From: Ligula intestinalis
Lineage: Eukaryota > Platyhelminthes > Cestoda > Diphyllobothriidea > Diphyllobothriidae
Direction: 5' to 3'
Assembly: GCA_036362985.1 (NCBI GenBank)
Contig: JAYGXS010000004.1
Span: forward strand, 30,982,534-31,046,533
Length of the DNA stretch: 64,000 nucleotides
Below are positions 46,440 to 58,929 of the stretch, piece by piece. How positions within the stretch are numbered: position 1 is the first letter of the stretch; every line of letters begins with the position of its first letter. The notes below the pieces were generated by a model. That model had not been told where the DNA came from and did not search any database. It saw nothing but the letters and a program-made list of their open reading frames with translations. Made by a program: the position numbers and the translations under genes.

Positions 46440-48985
46440 GAGTGGCTCAGACGGGGTTGGTAGACTGAGCACGCGGAAGAAAGGAACAACACATAGCGAG
46501 GGCTAGGAGCCGGGTAGATGGACAGATGGATGGACGAGACAACTATCCAAAAGGTCAGATAAAAACTCAACATTGTCCGGTGAATTTTCACCACCATTAG
46601 TGACATCTTTTCTCCATCATGAAGACATGTGAGATATATATTCACATCTCATTGAGCACGTTGGAACTAAGTGTGAGCAGTATCCACAGTCAAAATCCAC
46701 TTTAGCACATTTAATAAATAAAGTTCTTCAAATTATGAATGCTTGACAAAAAATTTATTTGTATTTAAAAAGCCTTATTCTAAATAACTGAGTGAGGAAC
46801 ACACTTGACGAGATCAACAGGAAAACGCGTAACTCTTCAAGACCTTCGTCTGACAGTACACACAGGTTCCAAATTGGAGTTCAGAGGGTTACTTATACTT
46901 GAGGGAAAACAAGGTTTTATTAAGTCAGGATATTACAAATCTGAAAGAGGCATTCCGGGCGGTGTTTCACGTCGTCTGGTAGGCAACACGGCTCATTTTA
47001 CGTGCAATTAGTATTTTAAAAGATGAATATTACATAAAAAATGGAACGAGTACCCTCACACAGGCCGTCATTTCTGAATCAGGTATGCTAAGGCCTCGCG
47101 TAAATTTGGACGGAATTGAATTATTTGCTTTAAATACTTGGTTGGAACTACTGATATATCAGGTATAATTGCAGGTCAGATTTATTGAATGTAGAATTTT
47201 GGCTTCGAAACATGTACATTAAACGCTATTTAGGTCTGACTGATAAAAACAGAAAGCAGAAAACGATGAAGTTTACTTCAAAATAAGTGAGATGATATTT
47301 TTTCGTTTATCTTGTTCGTGAAGAGATTCACCTGGAGAAGAATAGGATATTTTACACATGTGTGCTCGCAACTGGCATTCTTTTGAAATGTTCGATTCAA
47401 TATATACCAAGTGAGATAAAAAGGCTTCTTTCTCTACCTATCGTAAGCTTTTTTAGATAACGCCTGACCCACTTCTGTGCAGCTATTGACCGTGACTTTA
47501 AGATTGACTTTTTATTTGTGATTTTCTTATTTATTTACATATTTTTAACACAGTTTGTTATCTATCAGCTTTACATGAGCCATATGGAAAGAGGTTTAAC
47601 GCTACTGGAATAAACCTTTTTCGACAAAAAATCTTCTATAAAATGTACTTTCTTGATCCTTACTAGTCCGAATCGCCCAATGTACTCTAAAAGTACGTGT
47701 GTGCTCCCCTTTATAGATGATTACGTAAGCTCTGCTTGCGAATACTAAATAGCTTGAAAGCAGTGCCCGTCTGAACAAATGACCCTTGTGTTCCTTCACG
47801 CGGCACAATTTTTTTTCTAAAAACAGTTTAGCTGCTTGACGAAAAATGTTCGAGAAGCCTTTGGAATATGGAATGCGGGTTAACAAGAGCATGCAAAAGG
47901 CAAATGTTTTCGTAAACCCAGAACTCTACCGTATCTCTATAAAAAGTCGATGTAAAAATTGGGTCAGTATTTGCAGTTTTTATGTAGCCGTCTTACCAGT
48001 GAACGGAACAGTGTCGGTTCACATGGAGTTATGAAAATGTACACCCTTTTCCCAAATGCCCTTCATCAGGTAAATTATCTGCTAAGGCAGTGCCTGGGGC
48101 CTGCGACTGAGAATGAAGAGCGAGGGCAAAATCTCAGCACTTATTCGTCACCATGACAAATTAGACATGGCAGGAAAGTTTGACAACTGACGCGATAACC
48201 CGGACCTCGAAGACCACCCAGTCTGTGTTTGGATGGCGTAGCCAACTGGTAAACAGAAAGACAGACTGCAATGATTACTTCTTAATCTGGCGTCTATGGC
48301 ATTTTCACTCCGTCGGATGCGAGCCAGACATGGAGGAACGCTTTCACAAGACCTAGGGTGCGCTAATTACCAGCACCCTCTCCCCCAGCCTCCGGTCTGC
48401 TGGACTTGGTAGCGATACCGGATCCAAAATAGAGAAAGAGGAGAGAGTGCGCTAGATGCATCGCAAATCTTCCACCACTATCATCTTATTCACGTGCCAC
48501 TATGCTGTGGATTACGCTGTGGACCAGTCTTAACCGGCGGTCGAACTGTCATAGCACACTACCGTTTTACCACGTGAGAATCGATCTTAATAAGTTGTCT
48601 TAACTCTGCAAAGGCTTATGAACGGGTAGAGTTTCAATACAGAAGATTCAGCGTGTATTACTGGGATTAAGTGAAAGCCACACAGATGTTCCTTGCAATA
48701 GGCCATGTAGAAACGTACGCGATATGCTCCTTACGGGTGCGGTTAAATTCGCGGCGGAAGGTTCACGGTCCCTACTTAGAAGCTTTAAGCAATAGGTTTA
48801 GATGAAATGGACAAGGGACGAAGGGCAGACTGCTGAAAAGATTTTCTAAAATATTTAATTTAACGGGAGTTGAATTCATGCTTAAACGGCTTTATTGAAA
48901 TTACATACGCTCAGTAAACCTTTCTCTGAAAATAATGATAGTAGTTAATTCTATAGGCAGATCTTACGACTGCCTTTTGTTCTAA
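46440..48985. other. No recognised genes; one repeat at 48370-48500
   Basis: 48370-48500 (CCCCAGCCTCCGGTCTGCTG...GAGAGTGCGCTAGATGCATC) matches 1220-1330 (CAGCCTCCGGTCTTCGTGAC...GAGAGTGCGGTAGATGCAGA). The frame at 46805-47011 has no recognised family. Confidence 0.4.
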
Positions 48986-48989
48986 AGTT

Positions 48990-50175
48990 GTAGGATGTGT
49001 TGTGTTCAGCCTCCCGTACTGATGGGCCTCTCATTGCGCCACGTGCTTCCAGCAGAACACGGTAAAATAGTTATCGAGCAATTGATTCCAGGGCTCGGGA
49101 ATCACGGTGACTTCCCGAAGTCAGTCAGAGTGCATCGTACTTTGGCTGTCAAGCCCTGGACTAAAATTCCGTTGAGATTAAGGAGAATAAAACTGTGGAA
49201 ATTAATGATTTGCCCTGTCCAAGTCTTCTTTCTGAATATCCGGCGATGTTGTAAACCATCCTTTTGTATGTGTAAGACGACAGATGGGAACGCGATTTCG
49301 TTGTTTTCCTCCGTTTTAGCAGTAAACTTTACGGCTATGTTGGCCTTGTTAAACCTTTGGACTAGGCTATGGATATCGGTGGTCTCATTTGTTAGGTAAA
49401 ATATATTATCCACGCACCGAACATAGAACTCTGAGATTCACTTCCTCGACCATGCCAAGGAAGACGCCTGCAATAAATCATCCAAGCGGTAAGCCCATCG
49501 CCACTCCGTTCATCTGCCTGTATAACTGACAATTTCAAAGAAACTGTATAGAATACGCCATGTTTTCTTTTAGCCTCTCCACTGTCATTCCTATCTGGAA
49601 GTGTTTTTCCCGTATAAAGCTGCATAAACACTCTATAGTTTCTACTAAGGCTACATTGGTAAATAGTGAAGATGCATCGTCATTTCACCAACGTATCTTT
49701 GATAGACTCGACGAAGTCAAAAGTGTCTTTCAAGCTTCTATGATACAGATATCTCTGAAAAGGCTTCAAATTTTCGACAAACCATTTTGCAATGGAGTGA
49801 TAGAGGGAGTTTTTCATGTCCAAGATTAGACAAAATGGCAGACATTGTTTATGAATTTTTTGGAGGCCGTACATATTAGGTACTGTATTACCCACGGATC
49901 TTTGTCCCGCTAACGTTTTAAAATAAAATTCCTTATTTGTGAAGCTCCTAGAGTAATTTTGTCAGCTGGCCTTCAACGACTACGGTCCGGTCCTTTGCTT
50001 AGTCAGACTTAGAGAAATTTGTGCGATTCGATAACATTTCATCTATTTTCGCCATAAAATATTTCTTATCCTTTAATACAATTAACGAACCTTTGCTTGG
50101 TCTTGTAAGTATGATATTTTCATGTAAGCAAAGCTCCATAAGACCAAGGAGATGGGCCTTTGTTAGGGGATCTAT
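48990..50175 (-). pseudogene. PLE reverse transcriptase, third family
   Basis: Minus strand in order: KDKKYFMAKIDEMLSNRT (upstream region), PNMYGLQKIHKQCLPFCLIL, SLYHSIAKWFVENLKPFQRY, GLPLG and FIAGVFLGMVEE, then VDNIFYLTNETTDIHSLVQR (palm, with DN in place of DD), VQGLTAKVRCTLT. Several frameshifts and stops. The GIY-YIG domain is lost. Confidence 0.8.
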
Positions 50176-50194
50176 GAGTCTTTCAGCCTTACTT

Positions 50195-50530
50195 AAGTAG
50201 TTGAGAAGTAGAAGACATCTCGATCATTGAGAAAAAACGTTTAGTCGCCTGACGTTTCGAAACCCGTCGCGGATTCATCATCAGAGACATATTCACAGAA
50301 CAGTAGCAGTAACAGTCTGTGTGTGCACATGGTTTTGCCGTAAAATTTAAACATACAGAAAAATCGAAAAATGCCTTGAGTCTGCGCTGATTCATTGCAT
50401 CAGCACTGACCATCGGGCCCTGCGGTGTTGGCATAGGATAGTGTGGTGGCCTGTCTGTTCCCCGAGCAGTGACTTGTTTTTGCCCAATTTAGTCTCAGCA
50501 CCGAATATGGATTGGGCAAATCGTTACACG
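50195..50530 (-). mobile_element. PLE family 1 3' end, minus strand
   Basis: C-terminal coding remnant and 3' UTR (50380-50525 matches the reverse complement of 12740-12880), then the terminal repeat with hammerhead at 50239-50294. Confidence 0.7.
50239..50294 (-). ncRNA. PLE family 1 hammerhead, core intact
   Basis: Minus strand: CTGATGA (50284-50278), stem II ATCCG with one mismatch, GAAA, ACGT and C. Stem I GTCT/AGGC. Cleavage predicted between 50251 and 50250. Confidence 0.65.
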
Positions 50531-50549
50531 TGTTGATGGATTGGGGGCG

Positions 50550-50920
50550 AAATGGTCATTACTGACGCGACGAATCAGCGCACACGCAAGGCATTAATAG
50601 ATTTTTTCTGAACGTTTAAATTTTACGGCAAAACCCTGTGCACACACAAAATGTTACTGCTACTGTTCTGTGAGCAGGTCCCTGATGATGATTCCGCGAC
50701 GGATTTCGAAACGTCGGGCGAATAAACATGTTGTACTTCTCAATTACTACCTGGGACTCGCATGTTCGCTTGTATTGATTGCTTAAGCAGCATTGCCAGC
50801 AATCAACTAGGGCCGATTTTAGAGATCCACGATGGATTTCGAAACGTCGGGCGAATAAACATATTTTAGTTCTCAATTACTACCTGGAACTCGCATGTTC
50901 GCTTGTATTGGCAACTAATT
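50550..50920 (+). mobile_element. PLE family 1 3' end, plus strand, with partial tandem terminal repeat
   Basis: 3' UTR and terminal repeat at 50550-50790. A second partial terminal repeat at 50825-50912 starts inside hammerhead stem II and repeats TTTCGAAACGTCGGGCGAAT through the terminus. It diverges from the minus copy at 50195-50530. Confidence 0.7.
50678..50725 (+). ncRNA. PLE family 1 hammerhead, core intact, with paired change in stem I
   Basis: GTCC (50678-50681), CTGATGA (50682-50688), stem II TCCG/CGGA, GAAA, ACGT, C50715, then GGGC. Other copies have GTCT with AGGC. The T-A pair is replaced by C-G, so pairing is kept. Confidence 0.75.
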
Positions 50921-50984
50921 TGTACGTGATGTAGAGCATCCTGCACGAAAGTCTATTCTTTAAGTGGTACTACGCCGCAACAAG

Positions 50985-51865
50985 TTGAGAGTCAGAAGGA
51001 CTTGAGTGTGTGGATAACTTCTTCCCTCAAACCAACGCTGAACTGTACTTGGGCGGCGAAGTCGGCCAGATCTATATTACAGCTGATTAGACGAGCCTTT
51101 ATGGGGTTTGAAACAGACAGGTTTTCAAAAATCTTTGGAAGCTTCATTCGACCGCACCTGGAGTTCGCTATGCAGGCACGGAGAACATGAACTGTCAAAG
51201 ATTGTACTGTCTTAGAGAAGGTCCAGAGGCGAGCGACAAAGATTGTCAAAGGTCTATAAATATTGCCCTATGAAAGCAGACTGCCCATTTTCGACCTTTT
51301 CCCTTTCCTACAGACAACTCCGAGGGGACCTCATAATAACCTTCCGTATTATGAATAACCTGCGTTGTTGTTTCGCGCCTGGTGATTTCTTTGCCCAGGC
51401 TAACGCGCCAACTTTGCGTGGGCATTCCTTTAAACTACGCCCGGCCAAAGCAAGGATCGACGGCAGAAATTTTTCTCTACCAACAGGGCAGTTTCAGCGT
51501 GGAACGTTCTTCCAGAAGAGGTAGTCCTCTCCACTTGTGTCAATGCATTTACGAGTAGACTGGACATGTATCAAGCGCAAACGCAATGAAGGTAAAAACT
51601 CATTCATCAGATTACAATGAATTAGTTTACAATGAATAACATTGCTTATCACATACATTGCATCAAATTATACTAGTCGCGATTTGCAAGTAGCCATATA
51701 TTTTTCTGTCATATTTTTGCGAAGATTGTCTCCCCGGAACATGTAACTGTCGTACATTTTAAATTTTTCTTGGTATCAACTTATTTCTTATCATCCGGTT
51801 ACCAGCACGGAGTTCAAAGTCATTCGCCTATCCTTCCCTCAATAAACTGATACTGATATTCTATT
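50985..51865 (+). pseudogene. CR1-like non-LTR retrotransposon, 3' part
   Basis: Plus strand: DLSVWITSSLKPTLNCTWAA, AFMGFETDRFSKIFGSFIRP, HLEFAMQ, VLEKVQRRATKIVKG, LPYESRLPIFDLFPF, YRQLRGDLIITFRIM, LRGHSFKLRPAKARIDGRNF. This is the C-terminal region after the RT core in CR1-type elements. Stops lie after QARRT and KGL. The 3' end near 51850 has AATAAACTGATACTGATATT. The endonuclease and RT core are missing (5' truncation). Confidence 0.85.
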
Positions 51866-51972
51866 TTTTCAGTTTTGTAAGAAACTTGTATCCTATTTAA
51901 AGGTTTATTTTCAATTTGAAAGACGTTTGTCATTCCCAATTAATTTGGTACCCTTTTGTATATTACACCTTC

Positions 51973-52551
51973 GGCAAAAGTAGCTTACTAAGCCCTACTA
52001 ATATACCCTTAATCCCAGAATTTTCTCTTGCAAAAACGGTGGTTATAGAGTTTTGTGGGGTAAGGGAAAATAGAAGAGGCTGACAAAGAAATTTTTACAA
52101 GTAAGTGGAAAATGAAAAAAATTTAGTCGAAATTGCTTCCCGCGGCCGTTGGGAGCAGGATTTTCCGTATGTAAATTGAAGGTTTGCGCGGCGCTTGGCA
52201 CCGCGGACTTTACTTATCTAACTCCAGAGCGGTAAGTTTGACCACAGATAAGTTGAAGTAGATGACCTCCTAACCACCATTTCAATTTTTGGGTTAATTC
52301 AAAAAACCTGCAGTTTAATAATCGGGTTTTTCCGCAATAAGTAAAATGATAATACAGATTAGGAACATCTACAGATATAAATCAACAATACTTCTATATA
52401 CAGTAAAATTAAAATACGTTTAGCATTTAGTAAAGTATATTTCACTGTGTGTCCTAATCCCCCACCCATAAAACCCAATAACTACCGTTTTCTTAGGAAA
52501 ACATGCAAAGATTATGGATTGATGAGTGGACCTACATAAGCTTCTGTTACC
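51973..52551 (-). mobile_element. MITE-like element M3
   Basis: It has both inverted ends: GGCAAAAGTAGC on the left, GCTTCTGTTACC on the right. AAAACGGTGGTTATAGAG and ACCCAATAACTACCGTTTTC lie further in. The core is in the opposite orientation to M1 and M4. At about 579 bases it is the most complete copy. Confidence 0.7.
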
Positions 52552-52799
52552 ACACCTTCAATTTAGGGTTTGAAACCTGTTTGCTCTATCTATTACACCT
52601 TAGAAACTTCACACATTTCAGTAGGCTAACAATTTGACAATGGACATGAATCATTTTGCATATTTCACTGGCACCATCAATACGTTGGCGAACGCGATGT
52701 ATAATGAATAAAAATTTAACGGTCTCGTAGTTGAAAATAATTTTTGAAAGTGAAATACCCTTTTTTCCAAGTCTGCAGTTCAAAGAAGGCATAATTTAT

Positions 52800-54830
52800 G
52801 TTTTGTAGGTGGCCGGACGTAAAAGGGTATATAAACCGATACTTAGAGGTGACTTAAATATCTAGAGAGTAGATTGCATGATGGTCACTATCACAAGCTT
52901 TCAAGTAGAAATCAAATTTCGGAATTAGGTTTGAGATTGCACGATATAGGAAATTTATTGTACGGAAGAACATCAAACTGGACTTGAAAATTAAAACATA
53001 AGTATTTTTTTGAGAGATTGAAATGTATTAAATGGAAGAACATCAACTTGGACTAGAAAAATAAGACCCTAAAATTTGTTGAAATGGCCTTCGGCCATAA
53101 GAGCCTCAAGGCCGCTACAAATGCTTTCTGTGCAAATAAAATTGGGTTTATGAGGCGTATGGCGACAGCCTCTGCCGTCACAAGTATGTGCTGACGCGAA
53201 GCAGTGATAATACTGCGGCATCAAGCATCGATAGACCACCGACGCCGTCACAAGATATCGACACCTTGCGTTCACACACTTCCCAACAAAACTTGAGACA
53301 AGGACCACGGGACGACATGAGCTAATCGTCGGATTATTTCCCTTTCCCTCCTCCCCCACCCCATTTCGCTGGTCCCCAATTAAGAGTAGAATCTGATTCC
53401 CTTGATCCCTTTAAACCTCTCTACCCCCTCTTCCCCCTTTTTACTTCTGATTGGTTGATCCTAAAACATTCGTTAACTCTACCCTCTCTTAGATTACTGT
53501 ATTGTCTGCTGATGAATAAATCGAAGACGTTCGGTTGCCTAACTTGACTACCTGAATGCTCACATGAGCATCATCGCTAAACACAAATTTCTTCAGAGAT
53601 GGGTGTGATACTTACAGTATTCTAAACTTTAGACGACTTCGAATTCATATAGGACGTTTTAATAGGATAAAATTATACCCGTGCTATCTACGAAGAGAAA
53701 AAGTAAAAGGAAAGGATAAATGTAAAGATATCATTCTGCTCTGCAGTTGTCGTATTAGCGATATTTTGAAGATGTTTCTCCAATCTGACTACGTTTGCCT
53801 GGCAGAACACATTCAGTTTTGATAAACTATCCGAGAGATAAATGGAGTATCGGGTATACTTGTAAATATGTCAACCGATAAACCTCATCAGTTACAGTCT
53901 GCACATGTCCTAGAGACCTCAGTCAGTGAAACATGGGAGTGAAAAATTTGACACAAATTCAAGAGGAGTGAATCATCCAAGAATAGAACAGTTGTAGGCT
54001 AGTTTTAGATATAAAACTGTAGCTGACAAATAGCTTTAATTGTTCGCAAAGTTCTGCAAAATTTAATTTGGGTAAAAAACTCATCGGCCCTGGTTGATGA
54101 ACATTTCTCCTTTCAGTTGAGCTAAAGGTTATTGTTAAACAATTTCAGGGGGTGCAGAAATGAAGAGAAAATGCAGCACAGACACCGTTCTGAACAGTAT
54201 CCCTTTAAATAAAAACACGTTTGGCAATTTAACAGCATACACCGTAGCTTTCATTGTCTGAGAATTAAAGGTTGCTGCATTTACAGTGTGGTTAGAATTG
54301 CATGAAAAATGCTGATATTTGCGAATAATGGATAATCACTCGCAAACCCTAAAAACGCATGCGCGAAAAATTCGAACTTCAACTCTTAATAACAGGTTTG
54401 TTTCTGTCGTCCAAAATAACATGTGTGCGATGTCAGGCTACCTCAGATTTTGCCAATATTCTGTCGATTTCCCTTAAACATATTGAAATCAACAGGCCGT
54501 GTTCCTGACTAAAAGGACTTCCGAGGAATGACTCCAGCCATCAGAGAAGACTAGCATAACCAAATGCATGCCAAACTATCAAGTCCAATTTTGATTATTA
54601 ATTGCAGGAATTCCCAACCAAACTGTATGCCTGTCAGGCGTACCGACATCTTTAATGACTTGCCAATGCCCAAACGATCCCTCAAGCTATTATTAATAAA
54701 TTAACCTTTTGACATTTTTGCCCTTGCATAAAATCATGCATCTCGAGGATGAATGTGTTAGAACTTCTATCAAAAATGGTAAAAAAAGGGCGTGCTTGCT
54801 AACGTGAGATTTTGCTGAGCTACTCATCTT
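52800..54830. other. No recognised genes
   Basis: 53330-53450 is pyrimidine-rich (CCCTTTCCCTCCTCCCCCACCCC), like the 3' region of PLEs elsewhere. No coding block confirms this. Confidence 0.3.
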
Positions 54831-54848
54831 ATAAAAATCTTTGCCCAG

Positions 54849-55021
54849 GTGCTGGTATACTGTCCAAAAAGACACCTCCTAGGGTCCATATACAGGACAA
54901 CATTCTTTATATACAGGCAATATTACTAAAAGCGGAATCCAAAGAAGAAAACTGGATGAAGCGGGCCCCCTATCTAAGAGGTCTGTATGCTGAAAAAGCA
55001 CAGAAAATTATAGGTGTTTAA
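54849..55021 (+). CDS. Candidate terminal exon of an unrecognised gene
   Basis: After a reasonable acceptor (AATCTTTGCCCAG) an open frame reads AGILSKKTPPRVHIQDNILY, then IQAILLKAESKEENWMKRAP and YLRGLYAEKAQKIIGV, then TAA. Lys/Glu balance and low repeat content suggest coding sequence. No upstream exon was found, and alternative acceptors exist inside it. Confidence 0.3.
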
Positions 55022-55099
55022 GGGCAATTTTGAATTTAGGGAACATTTACTCCAAGATTTTCTTTTACAAAATCATTTATAAGATCGATGGGACAGAAG

Positions 55100-57990
55100 G
55101 CCTAGCGATAATAAATCGAAGAAATTTAAGGAAATGGGATCATCGAATGCAACTGCGGAGCTACTGAGTAGACGGTCAACTTGAACACAGCAGAGGTCTT
55201 CGAAACAGAAATATTGCTAAGCTTCGATTTCACTTCGCCAAGAAGTGGTACACGAACCTTTTCCATAATTTAATCTCTAACCGAAACCCTTAACGAATAT
55301 TGTGCACTAAAAGACTGAAGTCACGCAGACTACTCAAGTGATTTGTTTCCTTTTAGCAGCTGGTGATATTACTGCAACATCACAAAGGACTGTTTATGCA
55401 TATTCCTCGCTAAAAAAGGAGAACACAAGACAATTAATTACTGATAATATTTTAAACTTCCATTAGGCTCAACTGAAAAACTCCTTTTTTATATAAAGAT
55501 AGGTACGCCCACTTCGTGCTCAAGTGCATGCTCATCCGCCGATATCATTAATGTCGTCCCAAATGTTTTCGCAGTTGTCACGACAACTGTTGCGCCTTAT
55601 GTCCACTTGCTAACGCATGATACAATCGTATGCGTCTTCAAAAGTTAGTGTGCGTCTTTAAGATGTGTCTTTAATTCCATTCAGCATTTAGTGTATGGAA
55701 AGACCGGACCCTAGCATCGTGCATTTCGACGATGGATGACGGAAGTCATCAAAATAGGAAACGAATAAGTGCTTGCAAGTGGTGTGTCATCATACCTTGA
55801 CAGAGCATAGGCTTGCGGTTATGGTCATAAAAGCACTTCTTATAATGAGTCACCATCGGAAGGAAAAGAAAGCAAAGGTTATCTGAGTAAGCACGGTAGT
55901 GAGTAATCGCGTGTCCACATCCCGTAACATATTTTACTCCAAGCGACCAATGGGCTGGCAGGTTCTTGCATACTTTGTAAGTAAGGCCATGCTAGGCGTG
56001 GCAGAATGAATACTTCTATCTCCCTAACCTATTTTGCTGGTTATGAAATTTTTTGGCCCTATAGCTCAAGTAGGTAGGGCTGTTGAGTCAGCCACCGTTA
56101 GTTGGGTTTTAAGGGCAGAAAAGCCGTTCTTTAAAATCGCTCACGCAATCGCACTTTCATCCACATGTTTTCTGATGACTTGCAACAATCTACCAGCCCA
56201 CGGACAGTCCTACCTTTTGAGTTTTTTGACCATCAATTTGGACCCTAACGTTGGGTACGTACACAGTTGGGCATTTGGTCAGAAAAGTACAATACAATAC
56301 GATTCAATATAATCACAGCGAAATCAATGCTGATTAGTTAGAGTTGGAAACAGAGTACTGTATGCCCGCATAATAGGGCACAATATCAATGGATGATTTA
56401 TTTCCAAAACGCCTTACTACATCAAGCACACTGGAATATAAGGTGCATTAAAGAACCAAACGGGCAGAGAAGTCAGTCATCAAATTTTATTGAACGCATT
56501 CACTTTAACTGTAAACCTTGTTCAGTTGTAACACGTAAATTAAACACAGTCTGCTACCGCCAAGTCAAACGTTAACGCTCAAAATGGTTAAATTATAACA
56601 CCATGCTCTCACTTCCTCCAGAGATCTCAGATCAGGCATCCACAATCCATTGGTAGATAGTGGCGTAACGTGCCCGGCGCTGGCTCCCTGTCGAGTGTGC
56701 TCACCTTCTGTCATACAGATCGCAGTTTAACTTTAAATGGCCTGTTGACACTAATATCTAGCGGCTGGAGTTCCTAAGTTACTCCACCTCGAATGCTGAC
56801 AAGTTCCGAATTAGTTTGCCTGGAATCCCCAATCAACGGGTACGAAGATATGTGGAAAAAGCCATCCAGTCTCTTGATGTAAATTTCCCATAGCTAATCA
56901 CTGACTTTCTCCTCGTCCATCCATCCACCCAGCCCGTCGAGTTTGCTTTGACAATGACGACGGCTGGAATTGGTTCTGTTGGCGAATCACCATGAGTGAA
57001 AGTTTCTGACTATTAAGTTGGCAACCAAGAACTCCAATGAAGGATGAGCTCTCATGTTCAGTGGTGCGTAAAGACAACGGTTTCATCCCTTATTTGTGCA
57101 CAATGTGGCTCACAGGGAAATCAATGGAACAGGTGAACGTCGACCATGTTAGCGATGTGCTCTAAGCGAGCGTTTTCAGTTATCTTATTTTTACAGTATG
57201 CATGGAAATTGGTTAGTTTTTCTCATAATATATTCGCAGTTGCTGCGAGATGGTAGGTCGCGTGTGGATGGAGAGAACACGTCTTTTCATAAAACGAAAA
57301 CATCAAGATGAAAATCATTCATATGAATGTCCCGTGCTAACGTGGTTGCCTTCATTCGAATGGGGGCTGCAGAGACCCTTCTACTTGCGACTTTCCGATT
57401 AATAGCCCACTGCTAAATGTGGCCACATCGCTTTGATCCTTCGTATACTATGTTTGGTATTATTTACTTGGTGCAAATCATCCTCGTGTTTCTTATAATT
57501 TATTAGTGTTTCATTTTTTCATAGCTACTCTATTCCCACGTTCTACTGCGCGACGGATAATCTTGGGTGTAAGTCCGCGTCGTGAGCGAACAGGTGCAAT
57601 TTTGGGGTTGATACATGCACTGCAATAATATGGTGAAGCTTATTACATGCTATTCTTCGATGCTCCTGTATACGAATAAATGCAGTGCCGTGTAGCACGT
57701 AAAATCGTGTCGAGTCCAGTTATCGGAAATAATCGATATATAAGGCTCTTGGGATTAAAATGTGCAGTGGCATTTTTAAGAAAAGTAAAGGCTATCAAGG
57801 CGTTTTTTAGTCTAGACAATACGGCATTGGATGGTTGCATTTTTGGTAGGCGTTTTACAGCTTTAAAAAGAAACTACGAGTTAATTTTTGGACTTCACGG
57901 TGCCTGTTTTACCCGTTATTAGGTTCAGCTTCTCTGTTACAGTTTTCAGTTATGGTTAAATCGAGGGTTTGCTGGATAATTCAATAAAGT
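55100..57990. other. No recognised genes
   Basis: Apart from the weak tRNA-like sequence at 56050-56120, only short frames without family features were seen. Confidence 0.35.
56050..56120 (+). repeat. Weak tRNA-like sequence
   Basis: TATAGCTCAAGTAGGTAGGGC resembles an A box and the following sequence resembles a degraded tRNA body. No good B box is present. Confidence 0.25.
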
Positions 57991-58011
57991 GTTTTATAAT
58001 AACGAGCGAAT

Positions 58012-58460
58012 GAGGGCAGAGGTAGTTTAAGTAGTGTAACTTACATACCTCTATTTCCAGCATTTGTCCTATGAAAACGGCGAGTAAGGGGGTTTAGGGT
58101 TGGGGAATAAGAATAAGAATAAGCAGTGAAAAATACTTTTATAACTGCTATATGCTTTTATGTAGAAATTTTATTAAATTAGATCTGCAGATTTTCCTAA
58201 TCTGTATTATCCTTTAACGTCTTGCAGAAAAACCCGATTGTAAAACTTCGGGTTTATTGAAATTCCTGATAAAATGGAAATGGTGATAAGGAAACTGTCC
58301 ACTTCAACGTACCTGAAGTCCAACTCACCATTCTGGAGTTCGGTTAGTATAGTGCGCGGCGCTAGGCGCCGCGCACACCTTAAATTTTCATGCGGAACAA
58401 CTTACTCCCAGTGGCCGCGGGAAACAAATTCAACTACGAATGTAAGAGAAATTTCGCGTT
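58012..58460 (+). mobile_element. MITE-like element M4 (right end missing)
   Basis: It shares the left module (AGGTAGTTTAAGTAG, AAAACGGCGAGTAAGG), the core and the CCGCGGGAA box with M3. It contains the perfect palindrome at 58352-58376. Confidence 0.6.
58352..58376. repeat. Perfect GC palindrome
   Basis: GTGCGCGGCGC, loop TAG, GCGCCGCGCAC: 11-bp arms. M3 keeps half of it (GCGCGGCGCTTGG) and M1 the other half. Confidence 0.85.
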
Positions 58461-58515
58461 CCAGGTATTTCTATCGGTAAAGAAGACATATGATCGAACA
58501 CTGGAATGAATTGTA

Positions 58516-58566
58516 TTTCATTCTGATTTATCGGGCTCCTGCAGGAGTCTATCGTCAGAGATGAAA
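58516..58566 (-). ncRNA. PLE family 2 hammerhead-like sequence (degraded)
   Basis: Stem I TTTCA-TCT pairs with AGA-A-TGAAA. CTGACGA and stem II CTCC/GGAG are present. GAAA has become GATA and stem III is lost. Confidence 0.55.
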
Positions 58567-58929
58567 AAAACAGCAAACAATGGGGTGGCTACCCGTGGCA
58601 TGTGTACAACAACTAAAACTTTGTACGTGTAGAAAATAAATAACTGCATATTTCTGCCGCCAACTCGGCACGGTGGACTATTTGAGTTTGTGCCAGTAGG
58701 CATGTTGGGTGGGTATATTTAAAGAAATAAAATCGTCAACGAAAACGAGCAATGTTTATAGGGGGGAAGGACAGGTAAAAGTCATAGGAGATGAGAAGAA
58801 GGAGGAGAGGGATTTTGTAAAAATTTATAAATTTTAGGCTTGGACACCAGAACCGAAAATGGGGTGATTGTGGAAGATGTCAGGCCAACTTTTTATGGCG
58901 GGCGTCTGAATATGATCGTTTTTAATAGC

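Noticed and set aside
53498..53530. CTGATGAATAAATCGAAGACG as a hammerhead
   Set aside because: There is no stem II between CTGATGA and GAAG, and the GAAA core is broken. It could be a deleted PLE terminus but cannot be supported.
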